Shown here: positions 22,801 through 32,215 of the stretch, one piece after another
Layout of the letters: the number at the start of each line of letters is the position of its first letter
Position numbering within the stretch: the stretch's first letter is position 1
Assembly: GCA_003049485.1 (NCBI GenBank)
Contig: PYST01000076.1
Coordinates: 67,714 to 131,713, forward strand
Direction: 5' to 3'
Source of the DNA: Ophioceras dolichostomum
Lineage: Eukaryota > Ascomycota > Sordariomycetes > Magnaporthales > Ophioceraceae
DNA length: 64,000 nucleotides
Notes under the pieces: generated by a model
What the model was told of the DNA's origin: nothing
Seen by the model: the letters and a program-made list of their open reading frames with translations, nothing else
The model's database searches: none
Made by a program: the position numbers and the translations under genes

Positions 22801-23711
22801 TCGCCCTCGAACAGCCTCCTCCGCTCAGCCACTGTCCGGGATGGCTTCCAGCCTTTGGCATCTTCCACGGAAAACGAGCTAAGCTTCAGCTTCGAACGTC
22901 CTTCCGAATCTCCATCTATGGAAGCAAAATAGAAGCTCTTCGCGTCGCCATCCGACGAAGGCTCCTAACCGTCGGTAGTTCCCAGAAGCCACCTGCCCAG
23001 GCGCCTCTCGTCGCTGTAACCGGGCTGGTGGTCTGACAGCGCGGCCCGCAAACGAGAGAAGGTCCGGGCTCCGAAGGGCTGGGTATGGGCTGCTCGAGGG
23101 CTGTGAACCACGGTTTGTGACGGCGAAGCAGTGCCGCCGCGGTCGGATGGCTGCTGCAAATAAGGCATTTTCCCCAGGCTGCCGCCTGAGGGGTCTCTTG
23201 CCGTTGCTTCCGCCGGCGCCTTTTTGAGCACTGTGGAAGCAGCCCTGGACTCAAACCGACTGCTTTGTGTAGGGGAAATTTGGTGGTGAGGGTGTCTGCA
23301 GATCCCAGATATGCATAGGTACGACAGGCGAGCGCTGAGGAAGAAGTTATCGGGCCGGATGTGCGGGCCTCGATGCCGTCTTGGGTTTTGTTCCTCGTCT
23401 TCCTCGTCTTGCTCGTTCGAGGGTAGCCGGAGATAGGGACGGCCGAATGGGAAGGTGCGAATGTTCCCACAGTGGACGGTGGGCTCTTCCGTCTTTCGCA
23501 GAGGGGTTTCGAAGGGTGAGAAGTCCGATGAGGCGTTCGGGGCATCATCATATTCTCCTGGCCCTGGGAACGTCCTCCGTCCGATCCGAAGCGGCGCAGG
23601 CTTCAGCGAAGACGACGAGTATTCATGATCGCTGCTTCGATTTTCCGCTCTCGCCGCTTTTGGTGGGACGAAACGACGAAAGGAAGGGCTACTCTCTGCG
23701 AAGGCGTCCAT
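19854..23711 (-). CDS. large intrinsically disordered protein, function unknown
   Basis: Not recognised. Starting at ATG 23711 (MDAFAESSPSFRRFVPPKA), the frame runs to a TAG at 22967-22965 and resumes in the same frame to a TGA at 19854. If a 54 nt intron (22969-22916, GTTAGG...CCATAG) is removed, the protein has 1,267 residues. If the TAG is decoded, 18 more residues are included. The sequence is Ser/Pro/Lys-rich and lacks a visible folded domain. Two related short motifs occur, TVAERRRLFEG and SVAELRRSFEQ, about 100 residues apart. Later there are poly-Gly, KRAISVLRRISKTWEQN, and near the end a poly-Glu stretch followed by DVRRILGFFTDIERGV. Its size and composition suggest a scaffold or cytoskeleton/cell-polarity protein, by inference only. 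Confidence 0.6.
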
Positions 23712-24505
23712 GGAGGTAAGAATCGATTCGCTCCCTGAGAAGCGGGCTGACACATGCAACAAGAGATGCTGTACTAGCAGGCTGCAATATTGTTAGGCAT
23801 GAGTGTATGACGGTTTCCGTAGGATAGTGCTGGTAGTAAATGCCTGGCACTTAGGGGAGCACCCAGCTAGTTGTGCCTTAATTTGGATAAGGGACATGTT
23901 GGAGAATGCTCAGAGTCGAGGGGGTCGTTGATCGGAGTTATTAAGCTGGTAAATGGGTCGGTCACGACGCTTTGGGGGTTGCACTTTCTTAAAGTGCACT
24001 ATCAGGCAAACCACGTGTACTACGGATGTGGAAGGCCCGGCCTGATCGGCGGGCCACCTGCACAGAGTGGTTGCAGGCAATCACGAAGAACCGAAGCTGA
24101 GTGGTTCGAGAATGATAACTGGACGAACAATAAATTGTGTATTGCTATAAATCTCTGGCGATGCTAAGCCATAATACAACCAGTGCAATGTGCTCTGGAC
24201 AAGACGTGCTGCTGCTACCTAGTCGCGGCCAGACTACATGTACTTGTCGTGACCCTTCTAGAATCATCAATGCCGTCCGTCCACCAACGCGAGAAGTAGA
24301 AAAAAAAAGTAGAGAAAAAAAAAGATCGTCCAAATATCAGTGCGTGCATGCATGCACTTGGTGTGCTGCTTTTCGTGCGCCTTGCTTTAGTACCTGAAGC
24401 AGGTAGGTCAGGTACCCAGGTAGTCTAGCGGGTCGTAGGATGAGGACCCAGTCCCTGCTTGAAGCTGTCCATGAGGAGAAGATGCTCAGCGCCATCCCGC
24501 CCCAC
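23712..24505. other. intergenic region between the large disordered gene and Ste2
   Basis: Holds the promoter of the disordered-protein gene and the 3' flank of the receptor's possible extended tail. No independent gene is seen. Confidence 0.5.
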
Positions 24506-24673
24506 CTAGAGGCGCTCCTCACGAAGCTCGATGGACCGGTCCACCCTGACGCCGGCGTGGCGGCGGTGGTGGTTCTAGCGCTCCAGGTCGACGTCATTGT
24601 CGTAATCACCGTCGACGTCATTGTCGTAATCACCGTCGACGACGACGTCGGCGCCGTCGATCCGCGCGAGCTC
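24506..24673 (-). other. coding-like in-frame continuation of the Ste2 tail, with internal TAG
   Basis: Continuing in the receptor's frame after its TAG (24676-24674), codons run through ELARIDGADVVVDGDYDNDV, then a second TAG at 24577-24575, then NHHRRHAG and VRVDRSIELREERL, and a final TAG at 24508-24506. Most third positions are G or C, as in the receptor's coding exons, and the acidic-then-basic tail resembles a GPCR cytoplasmic tail. The full frame would encode about 450 residues instead of 394. Confidence 0.55.
24587..24640. repeat. 24 bp tandem repeat in the Ste2 tail frame
   Basis: Two perfect copies plus a quarter of a third (24587-24610, 24611-24634, 24635-24640). The unit length is a multiple of three. 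On the minus strand it reads as a duplicated DGDYDNDV peptide, so the duplication preserves the frame. Confidence 0.92.
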
Positions 24674-25938
24674 CTAGTCGATCGGGTCCATCTTCTTTTC
24701 TGTCATGGGAAGAGGAGGAGGGACGGGGCCGCCGGCTGTGACTTTGGTGCTCAGCTTCGGGACGGCGTAGGAGTGGGTCTTGCCGGAGGACGTGGTGGTG
24801 GTGGTGTTGGTCATGTTGTTGTTGTGGCTCGAGAAGTTGCTGAGGAAGCCGCGACGGCTGCTGCTGCCGCCGCCGTTGCTGTTGATGAGGGTGTTGCCGT
24901 TGCCGATGCCGTGCGAGAAGGGGCCGCCGCCGCCGCTGCCACCGGCCACAGCTGTGCCGGAGCCGGGGGTGAGGCGCTGGGCGACGAGGGCGGCGAGGGG
25001 GAGGATGAGGACTACGGAGGTGGACACCAGAGAGCCGCTCTCGAAGTTGCCGATCCGGGCGATGTAGAGACCGGAGAAGATAACTGTGGAGAGTGCAAGG
25101 CGTTAATAAGCTGGTGATCTGTCTCGGAGTGAAGGGAGTTGGGTTGGTTAATGGTTCACTTACCAGGAACGAACATGAGGATGCCGTTGGCCATGACCAG
25201 AACCTCCATGGCCGACAGGCCCTTGCCGGTGGGGAGGATGGTGCGGTTGGTCCACATGTGCATGACCAGGCGGACGTTGAACATCAGACAGAACCAGCAG
25301 ATCATGGTGGTGGTCAAGAAGAGGTCGGCCGTGCGCGGCCACAGGGGAGGTATCCAGGGCTCGAGGATGCTGCGGATCTGGAGCGAGACGGTGGCGCACT
25401 TGAACGCGAAGGTGACCACGGAGAGCACGGCCGACACGACGAGGACAGCCCACTTCCAGGCGCGTGGCCAGAGCTGCATCATAGACCAGGCCTGCACAAA
25501 CAGCGCGACCTCGATGAGCAGCATCTGCGGGACGACGACGACGCAGGCGGCCACGCTGACGCGGGTGTCGTTGGCCGCAACGTAGGTCATGTCGCCCGAG
25601 TAGAGCGTGTACGGCTCCATGTAGGTCGAGGTGGCGAACAGGGCCAGGAGCGTGCACCGGACGACGGACACGACGAGGTTGGCGACGTTGAGCAGCGTGG
25701 GCAGGCGGCCGAAGCGCGCCTTGGCTGTCATGGTGAGCACTACGCAGAGCATTATGAAGGACGCGCCGATCTGGGCCGCGTAGTTGATCGACGTGCTGAC
25801 CACCGTGAGGTAGATCTCGTACATGACCGGGAGCGGGACGGGGAACGGCTCGAAGCCGCCCGGCATGGTGATGTTGACGGACTGCTGTCTGGGGTCGCCG
25901 CTCGAAGAAGGGTCCGCTGAAGGGTTGAAGGGATCCAT
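24674..25938 (-). CDS. pre-2: alpha-factor-type pheromone receptor (Ste2/PRE-2 GPCR)
   Basis: Seven-helix G-protein-coupled receptor for the peptide mating pheromone; acts at the plasma membrane upstream of the mating MAPK cascade. Exons 25938-25164 and 25083-24674 give 394 residues up to the first TAG. Hydrophobic helices are visible in order: YAAQIGASFIMLCVVLTM, LLNVANLVVSVVRCTLLALF, VAACVVVVPQMLLIEVALFV, WAVLVVSAVLSVVTFAF, LFLTTTMICWFCLMFNVRLV, and VLVMANGILMFVPVIFSGLY spanning the splice. Then SGSLVSTSVVLILPLAALVAQR, the conserved last helix of Ste2 receptors. A Ser/Thr/Gly-rich cytoplasmic tail follows. The reading frame stays coding-like past two TAG codons, so the natural C-terminus is uncertain. 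Confidence 0.93.
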
Positions 25939-27390
25939 GGTGTGTGGAGGAATGTCGTGGTAAGAGACAGGCTGTGGCGATGTTTACTCAGAGAGAAGAG
26001 AAGGGCGAAGTAAGAGGGAAAAAAAGGGAAGAACAGGCTTGGGATCCCGGAGTCGCGGATCCTTCTCGTCTTGAAGTTGATCGTCTTGAGAAGAAAGAGA
26101 AGAGGATGGGGTTAGAAGAAAGGATCCAGAGACGAAGAAGAGTTGTAGAAGTCCGTATAAAAAGGGAAGGCGAGAATCCAGAGTCCTTCCTCTGCTTGCT
26201 CTTTATCAAAAATCGTTGGGGCTGACGGGCTGACAATAATAGCAACATGTCGCTGCTGTCCTAAAGCCTCTTTTTGCGGTAGGCGTGATGGGACGGCCAT
26301 TATAGGAATGGTCGGTGTGCTCTCCTCCTCCCCCAAATGCGGGAAGAAAGAATAATAGTAAGGATAAGCTGATAGAGAGAGGAGGAGAATATAGGAGGAG
26401 GGAGACCACCAAAAGGAAAGAAAGCACAATACCATCATCTTGGGACGGATGGGGACGGAAATGGGGCTTTGAGATATTCGCACCCCCCTAGCACTGGCAG
26501 TGCGATTGTTGGGGGTGGCTATTAGGAAAGAAGTTGAAGAAAAGTGCCATGCCGGCTTGCTATTGTAGTTGGGTGGAGGAGGTTGATATTGTTGCTGCTT
26601 TCTCCAGCCTTGGCATCCCTTAAATTGGTCCTTAGTATTGTTCCCCCGGACACATGCGCAAACGGGACCCAGCATCCCGTTCGAGCTCCATAGAAAAAAG
26701 CGATAATCTAGCGTCCCCTCTCTTCTGCTGGATCGAAATCGCAAATGCAGGGATGTGTCGATCTTATTCCTCGCGGAATGATGATGAGGGGTGTAGGTGG
26801 TCTTGGTGCGAGGGTGACTCCCACCTGAGGTGACTGCCACCTAGTCGCCGTGCAGCCCGCCCTCACGACAAGAACAGCGAAATGTAACGATTGATGCAGT
26901 CTACCTTCCAAATAGCTGCTGCAACACAGTACTTTCCCAAACCGGACGGAGGCCATTTGTTTCCTGCTTTCTCGTCATAGTAGTAGTACTCCGACGGTCT
27001 CGAGAGGTGTCGTCCACATCCAAGGGCCACCCACCACTTTAGGGGAGTCCTGACGTCTCCTATTATCAGCAAGGCGTCTGACGAGACGGTTTGTCTGTTG
27101 GGGAGAATGGCGACTGACGACGTCCCACGCCTTGCCTGGAGACATTCTCCTGGGGGTGTGTCCACGCCAATCTTACGAGCGGAGCTGCGTGATGATTAGC
27201 CTGACCAGCCATAGCCATGAAGGGAGTCTGGAACGACGGGGATCTAGTTACTAACACGCGGGAGGATATCTCCGCGAGAGGATTTTCGCCACAAGAGATG
27301 CCCAAATAGGCATCGTGCATGGCTCATTCATCATTCATCCCCTGAGCCGATTATAGCTTGCAGATTGTTGTTGAGACATGGCGTCCTTCC
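25939..27390. other. upstream region of the pheromone receptor
   Basis: 1.45 kb without a coding-like frame. It includes the 5' leader and promoter of the receptor and, at the distal end, the 3' flank of the next minus-strand gene. An A/G-rich leader (25980-26200 on the plus strand) lies next to the ATG. No pheromone-response element was assigned. Confidence 0.5.
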
Positions 27391-28269
27391 CTAAATCTCA
27401 CCGACCGTGCCGCCGTCCCCCAAGGCAACACCCAGCTGAACGACCGTATTCTCATACACACGCGCGACGTCCATGTGTACCTCCTCGTCCTCATCATCAT
27501 AGTCGTCGTAGTTGTCTTCATTTCCACCAGGATCCACCGTTGATGCCGTCGACCCATCGTCCATAGAAACGTCACCACCGTCCGTCTCGGTTTCGGTTTC
27601 AGTGACATATCCAGCCGCCCGTGACCTCTCTTCGTCAACTTCCCCCCCCTTCTCCACACGAGGCCGACTCATCACCTCCACGATCAAGACCCTAGTCTGC
27701 ACAACCAGGCTCTTGCACCGGACCATATCCGTGCGACTCATCCCGCTGCGCAGGCCGTTCACAAACCCCGGGAGGCCCTCCTTCGTCTCGATGTCCTGAC
27801 CGGCCAGCAGACTGGCGAAGCAGTGGTCCAGCTTCCGCAGGACCGAGAACGTGGCAGCGGGTGACGGGGGGAAGGAGTTCAGCCAGGCGGTGAACTCGTT
27901 CGCGATGTTCAGCAAGTAAGGGATCTGCAGGCTCGGGGTCCCCGACAGCCAGATCATCTTGACGACGCCCTCCAGGTCCCTGCAGAGCTCGGCCATCGAG
28001 ACGTAGCCAACGACCTCATCGCCCGGCTCAGGGATGCCAAACTTCTTGACATACCGACGATTGATCGTCAACAGACGGGACTCGACAAATCTCCTGGTCT
28101 TGTCCTCCAGCGCGGACCCGGCACGGATCGCCGAGGCGCGAGGATGGGGCAGGCCTGCTCCGGAGTTGGTCGAGAGCCGGCTCGGGGCTGGAGAAGGGAG
28201 GGACTGTGGAAAGAAGCCTCCTGGGCCAGGTCTAGCCTCAGGTCCAGAGGGCGACTGACTCTCAGCCAT
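27391..28269 (-). CDS. conserved fungal protein of unknown function
   Basis: Single exon of 292 residues from ATG 28269. Disordered Pro/Ser-rich N-terminus (1-45). The helical core, about 50-215, includes RRFVESRLLTINRRYVKKFG, MAELCRDLEGVVKMIWLSGT, PSLQIPYLLNIANEFTAWL, FSVLRKLDHCFASLLAGQD, and RTDMVRCKSLVVQTRVLIVE. The acidic tail (DDYDDEDEEV) ends in MDVARVYENTVVQLGVALGD. Such proteins are, as I recall, sometimes labelled 'meiotic recombination protein DMC1' in fungal databases, but no RecA fold or Walker motif is visible, so that name is not adopted. The gene is divergent from TOM6, with a 384 bp gap between start codons. Function unknown. Confidence 0.75.
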   Translation of the reverse strand: MAESQSPSGPEARPGPGGFFPQSLPSPAPSRLSTNSGAGLPHPRASAIRAGSALEDKTRRFVESRLLTINRRYVKKFGIPEPGDEVVGYVSMAELCRDLEGVVKMIWLSGTPSLQIPYLLNIANEFTAWLNSFPPSPAATFSVLRKLDHCFASLLAGQDIETKEGLPGFVNGLRSGMSRTDMVRCKSLVVQTRVLIVEVMSRPRVEKGGEVDEERSRAAGYVTETETETDGGDVSMDDGSTASTVDPGGNEDNYDDYDDEDEEVHMDVARVYENTVVQLGVALGDGGTVGEI

Positions 28270-28653
28270 ATTGCCTTTTGTGATGTTCCCTTCTCGAATT
28301 GATTTTTGAACACCTCAAACTACGTCGGGGGCCGTGAGTTAAGGTAAGGTGTCAAACATCCACAACAAGGTGAGCCTGCTGAGTAATAGACACAAGGGTA
28401 CCGGAGCGGAGTGGGTTAGCGGGCCCGTCCCGGTGAGAGCTTGAGTAGACCCATATAAAAATTGCGATTAGATAACAAAATTCCCGACGACAAACGACGA
28501 CATCAATTTTTCGGCTTCTCCCTTCATCAGCCCAAAAGCCATTATCGCCGCTGCCAGAAATACCTACTCGTCAAAAACCACACCTAATAATTACGATCTC
28601 GTCTTCGATCCTCGAACGCGCAAGAATCGACGCTCCTCCCAATAATCGCAAAA
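28270..28653. other. bidirectional promoter between the unknown gene and TOM6
   Basis: 384 bp between divergent start codons. It is A-rich and C/T-rich towards TOM6, typical of a leader. No site is assigned. Confidence 0.5.
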
Positions 28654-29033
28654 ATGCCTCCCAAGTCTGTCCGTGCGGCTGCCCCTCGCGCTGCGTCAAG
28701 GGGCTACATCGCCGCGACCTACGATATCTTGACCTCCCGCGAATATTCATCTGTCGTCCGCAGCATCGGTGCCTTTGGGGTACGCTTTTGCCTGTCCCGT
28801 CTTCTATACTTGTTGCTCTATCTTCATGGGTTTTTCATGCCAGACACACGTACTTATGCTAACATATCTGCCTCACTCTGCCAGGTCGGCGTCGCGTTTC
28901 TGATGAGCCCAATGGCCGATTATCTCCTGCCGTATGTTTCAGTTGAGCTAGCCGGGATTCTTTCCTGCTTCTGGTGATAGTACATATCTGCTAACTCTTG
29001 GGGATTTTCTCTTGGCAACTCTTTAGTCAATAG
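28654..29033 (+). CDS. tom6: small TOM complex subunit, Tom6-like
   Basis: Small tail-anchored subunit that stabilises the mitochondrial outer-membrane translocase. Exons 28654-28779, 28885-28931 and a 7-nt terminal coding piece 29027-29033 give 59 residues. The N-terminus is MPPKSVRAAAPRAASRGYIA, then AATYDILTSREYSSVVRSIGAFG (phase-0 splice) and the hydrophobic anchor VGVAFLMSPMADYLLPQ. The second donor is CC|GTATGT. The last intron has a GCTAAC branch site and ends CTTTAG, after which T-CAA-TAG completes Pro and adds Gln before the stop. Length and the SxENxxVVRSIxxFG-like pattern fit fungal Tom6, so identification rests on family resemblance in a very short protein. Confidence 0.78.
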
Positions 29034-29893
29034 GCTTGTCTATCTCGATCTACCGACGAGCGCGAGAACAAATACGACGGACTGTCAGGTCAGGTGGCAG
29101 CGGGGACAAAGGGCCAGTCACGCCTTGTAGCGAGGTGTTGTAACATTATAAAAGCTGTACAAAAAAGAAACTCCGCGTATAGACCTGGGCCTGGGGGTAG
29201 CAGCGTGTCGCGCCCGTAGGCTTGTTGGTTCTGGGTACGATGGGTCCTCGCTATCGAGCAACAGCGAACCCGCACAAATGACGAACCTATTCTTCACTTT
29301 CACCCTTTGACGAGCTTTGCTGCCTTTGTTACTATCCACCTGCATTCATTGCCTTTTTTTCTTTTCGAAACAGCCTTCCTTGAAGTCAAGGGAGTCACTC
29401 CTGCCATTTCCAGCCTCAAGTCCAGTCCCGGATCGAGCACTAATAGCACGCGCCTCTCTGAGTCCGCAAAGCCTGGAAGGAGACGAAGTCACCTTGTGTC
29501 GAGCCTTCCCTTTCACGATCTTTTTCTGATACCAGACCGACTACCTTAAATCACCAGGCGGCTCTCTAGCCTTTCGTCCGTTCTCTTTGATCATGCCGCC
29601 TCCCGCTGGTAGCTTGGATTGCTTCAACAACGCCCTCCAGGCACTCGAGGATGATGTCACTCTCGGCCTCACCATCTGATACCCTCCTACTTTGATTGCC
29701 ATATTCCCTGCTCGGTGACTGGCAGTCCAAGGACTACTGCATCACAATAGTCTTCCTGGACCTTGCCAGTAGTGACGAGCCTACCCTCCTCCTACACCGA
29801 AGTCCTCTGGAGGGGAGACGCTCGATATTCAGCCTCACAGGTAGATCAGCCACACACAAATATTTGCCACGTGCAGACAACAACGCATTCGAG
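29034..29893. other. intergenic region between TOM6 and the AT-hook gene
   Basis: 860 bp including the TOM6 3' untranslated region and the promoter of the next plus-strand gene. Short ORFs here lack coding-like codon use. Nothing is assigned. Confidence 0.45.
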
Positions 29894-32215
29894 ATGGCTG
29901 TCGAAAAGAAGGTAATCACTCGTCGAAAACAAAAGCCAAGTACCCCTTCTATATCATGTTGACTAACAGTACTCAATACACCATTAGACGAGAATCATCC
30001 TGCACGTCAACCGGGACCGTCAGAGAGACGTCACCCCAAGACGGGAAGGCGGGAGTGGGTCCGCCTTAGTACCTCAGGTCAGTCCAACTCTATCCACTGT
30101 ATCAACAACAACAGTGATCGCGGCTTAACGCGCATCCACTACGGACATCATACCACTACAACAATGTGCTGAGTGAATATTTCCCTCTCTTATAGCGGGG
30201 TATAAATCAAGCGCGAGCAGGCGACGATGCCATGTCCACGCCTATGTCAAAACCCAGCGAGGTCGTGATCGTAAGCGCCAACAACAAGGCAAGTGCGACC
30301 GTCATCCCAGACCGTAATCCCAGACCATCATCCCAGGCCATCATCCCAGAGGTCGGGATTTCGAGCGCAAGACGAGAGAGAGGTATATATCACAGCTAAC
30401 GGATCTCGACTCAAGATGGTCGCGTCTACGTCTATAAACACGTTGTCCGCCGTGGAGCTAACGGCCGTGGAGCCGACGAAGAGGAAGAGAGGCCGTCCAC
30501 CAAAGAAGCTTGTCGATGGGACAGCTGGCCCACGCTCTGGCGATTCCTCTCGCACCGCTTCTCGTGTCCCCTCTAGCGTCCCCTCTCGCGTCGCATCTCC
30601 AGCTTCCCGCGCCCAGCCTTCTCAGCCTTCAACCCAAGGCCCTACAGGTGGCCACATCTACTCCGCGGCTGCCCTGAAGGTCATTGTCCCCCCTATTACA
30701 GTTGGCCCTGCGACCGGTACACGCAAGACCGATACTCCCAAAGTCTCGGCTTCTCCCAAGACTACGCCCCCAAAGCCGGCAGTGCCCACGACCCCTCTAC
30801 CGAAGCCAGCGGCTCTCGCGACTCCGCTGCTCGAGCAGCCGACGACTCCTAGAACTCCTTCCTTCCAGTCGGCACTGGCTAGAGACGCACTTACAGTCTC
30901 ACCGACACCCACCGGCCGAGTGCCTACGGCTCCTACTGCAGAAGCCGCCATCGAGGCGATCCGGACTGCGGCGGGTAGGAACCCCTTGGCTGCTGCTGCT
31001 GCTTCCGCTCACGACAACGTGAGGAAGAGCAGCAGCGGTACGTCCAAGCTGCCGAGGACTCAGACCAAGAAACCCGCCGCCGACAGAATCATCGTCGACG
31101 TTGTGCGAAACCCCATCGCCAAGCGAGGCGCTCCCACTACTACTACTCCTACTACTGCTCCTCGAGCCCCTCAAGCCAAGGCAGACACGCCAGCGGCGAG
31201 GCGGAAAGAGATCGTCTTCCCCGCCGACGGTCCCTTCCCGTCCTCGCCGCTCTCCCTCGCCTCGCTGCGCCAGGTGACGAAAGCGGTCGAGAACGCCGTA
31301 GCTGGGACGGGTACGGGTACGGGGATCGGGGCCGGGACCGGCGACCGCCATCACCACCCACAACCCCAAACTACCACCAACACGGCTGCTGCTGCTGCTC
31401 GACCCGACAACGGATTCATCACCAGGCTCATGAGGGCCAAGAGGGGCAGCAGCAGCACTTTCAGAGACGAAGACCTCGTCAGCCAGTCCGTGACCGAGCG
31501 GCTCATCAGGGCGGCCAAGACGCACAGGCTCACCCTGCGGGAGGCGCAGAAGTGGGTCGGGCACGAGGTCGGCTTGAGCCCCGAGAGCGTCTATGCGCAG
31601 GTTGCGGAGGAGCACGGGCTGACGAGGGAGGAACTGTGGGACTTCTTCGAGAACAAGCAGGGGAACTTCACTTGCGATGTGCACCCGCTTGGCGCCCATG
31701 CATATGCCTATGGAGTTGGTGTTGGTAGCGCTGCTAGTAGTGCTAGTTCTAGCGATGCTTCATCTGCTGGTGGTGGTCCTCCCACTCATCTTGGCTGCGA
31801 CCACAATGACCGGGGGAGGGGGGAGGAACGGGGGATGATGAGGACGACGACGCCGCAAACCACCCCGGAGAGGTTCGTGAATAGAGAGGTCGGGTTCTTT
31901 GAGGAGGCGCTCAGGAGCAGTTGTTGTGCCACGACGGTAAATGCCACCACGGGTAGTAGCACTACAGGTACTGCGGACACGGGTGTAGACATAGACACGG
32001 GCTACACTGATGATGTGGGTGGCGACGACGACGGTCTGATGCTGCGGAACGGTATCAACACACCGGAGACTGAGGCTGACTTGGCCTGTCTCCGACTAGG
32101 GTACGATCCCCGGATCTGGTGGAACCGGGAGCAGCAGGGGGATGGGGGTGGTGGTGGCGGTGGCAGGGAAGGAGAAGGAATAGGAGGCGAGCAGGCTGCT
32201 GGTACCAACGCTTGA
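29894..32215 (+). CDS. AT-hook protein, function unknown
   Basis: DNA-binding-type protein with a single AT hook, KRKRGRPPKK, near the start of its main exon. The large exon 30416-32215 encodes 599 residues on its own from an in-frame ATG. Three upstream phase-0 exons can be joined: 29894-29911 (MAVEKK), 29988-30077, and 30196-30270 or 30196-30288. Supporting signals are the donors GTAATC and GTCAGT, a GACTAACAG branch, and CATTAG and CTTATAG acceptors. After the AT hook comes a long Pro/Thr/Ser-rich disordered region. A probable folded helical block (about 390-450 of the main exon) contains LIRAAKTHRLTLREAQKWVG and SVYAQVAEEHGLTREELWDF. The acidic Gly-rich tail has NTPETEADLACLRLGYDPRIWW. 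Chromatin association is inferred from the AT hook only, and the N-terminal exons are less certain than the main one. Confidence 0.65.
30300..30351 (+). repeat. 13 bp x4 tandem repeat in intron 3 of the AT-hook gene
   Basis: Four imperfect copies of a 13-mer with core ATCCCAG (CGTCATCCCAGAC, CGTAATCCCAGAC, CATCATCCCAGGC, CATCATCCCAGAG). They lie between the competing donors at 30271/30289 and the acceptor at 30415. Confidence 0.85.

Noticed and set aside
24440..25117. Plus-strand 225-codon frame opposite the receptor exon 2
   Set aside because: Composition is mirrored from the receptor tail (VVVITVDVIVV from the 24 bp repeat). No start context or homology, whereas the opposite strand encodes a clear GPCR.
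27391..28269. Calling the 292-residue protein a DMC1 recombinase
   Set aside because: No Walker A or B motif, no RecA core, and wrong length. The name appears to be a propagated database label.
30201..30206. TATAAA as the promoter of the AT-hook gene
   Set aside because: It falls inside a probable coding exon (RGINQARAGDD) bounded by good splice signals. It would be valid only if the gene starts at ATG 30416.
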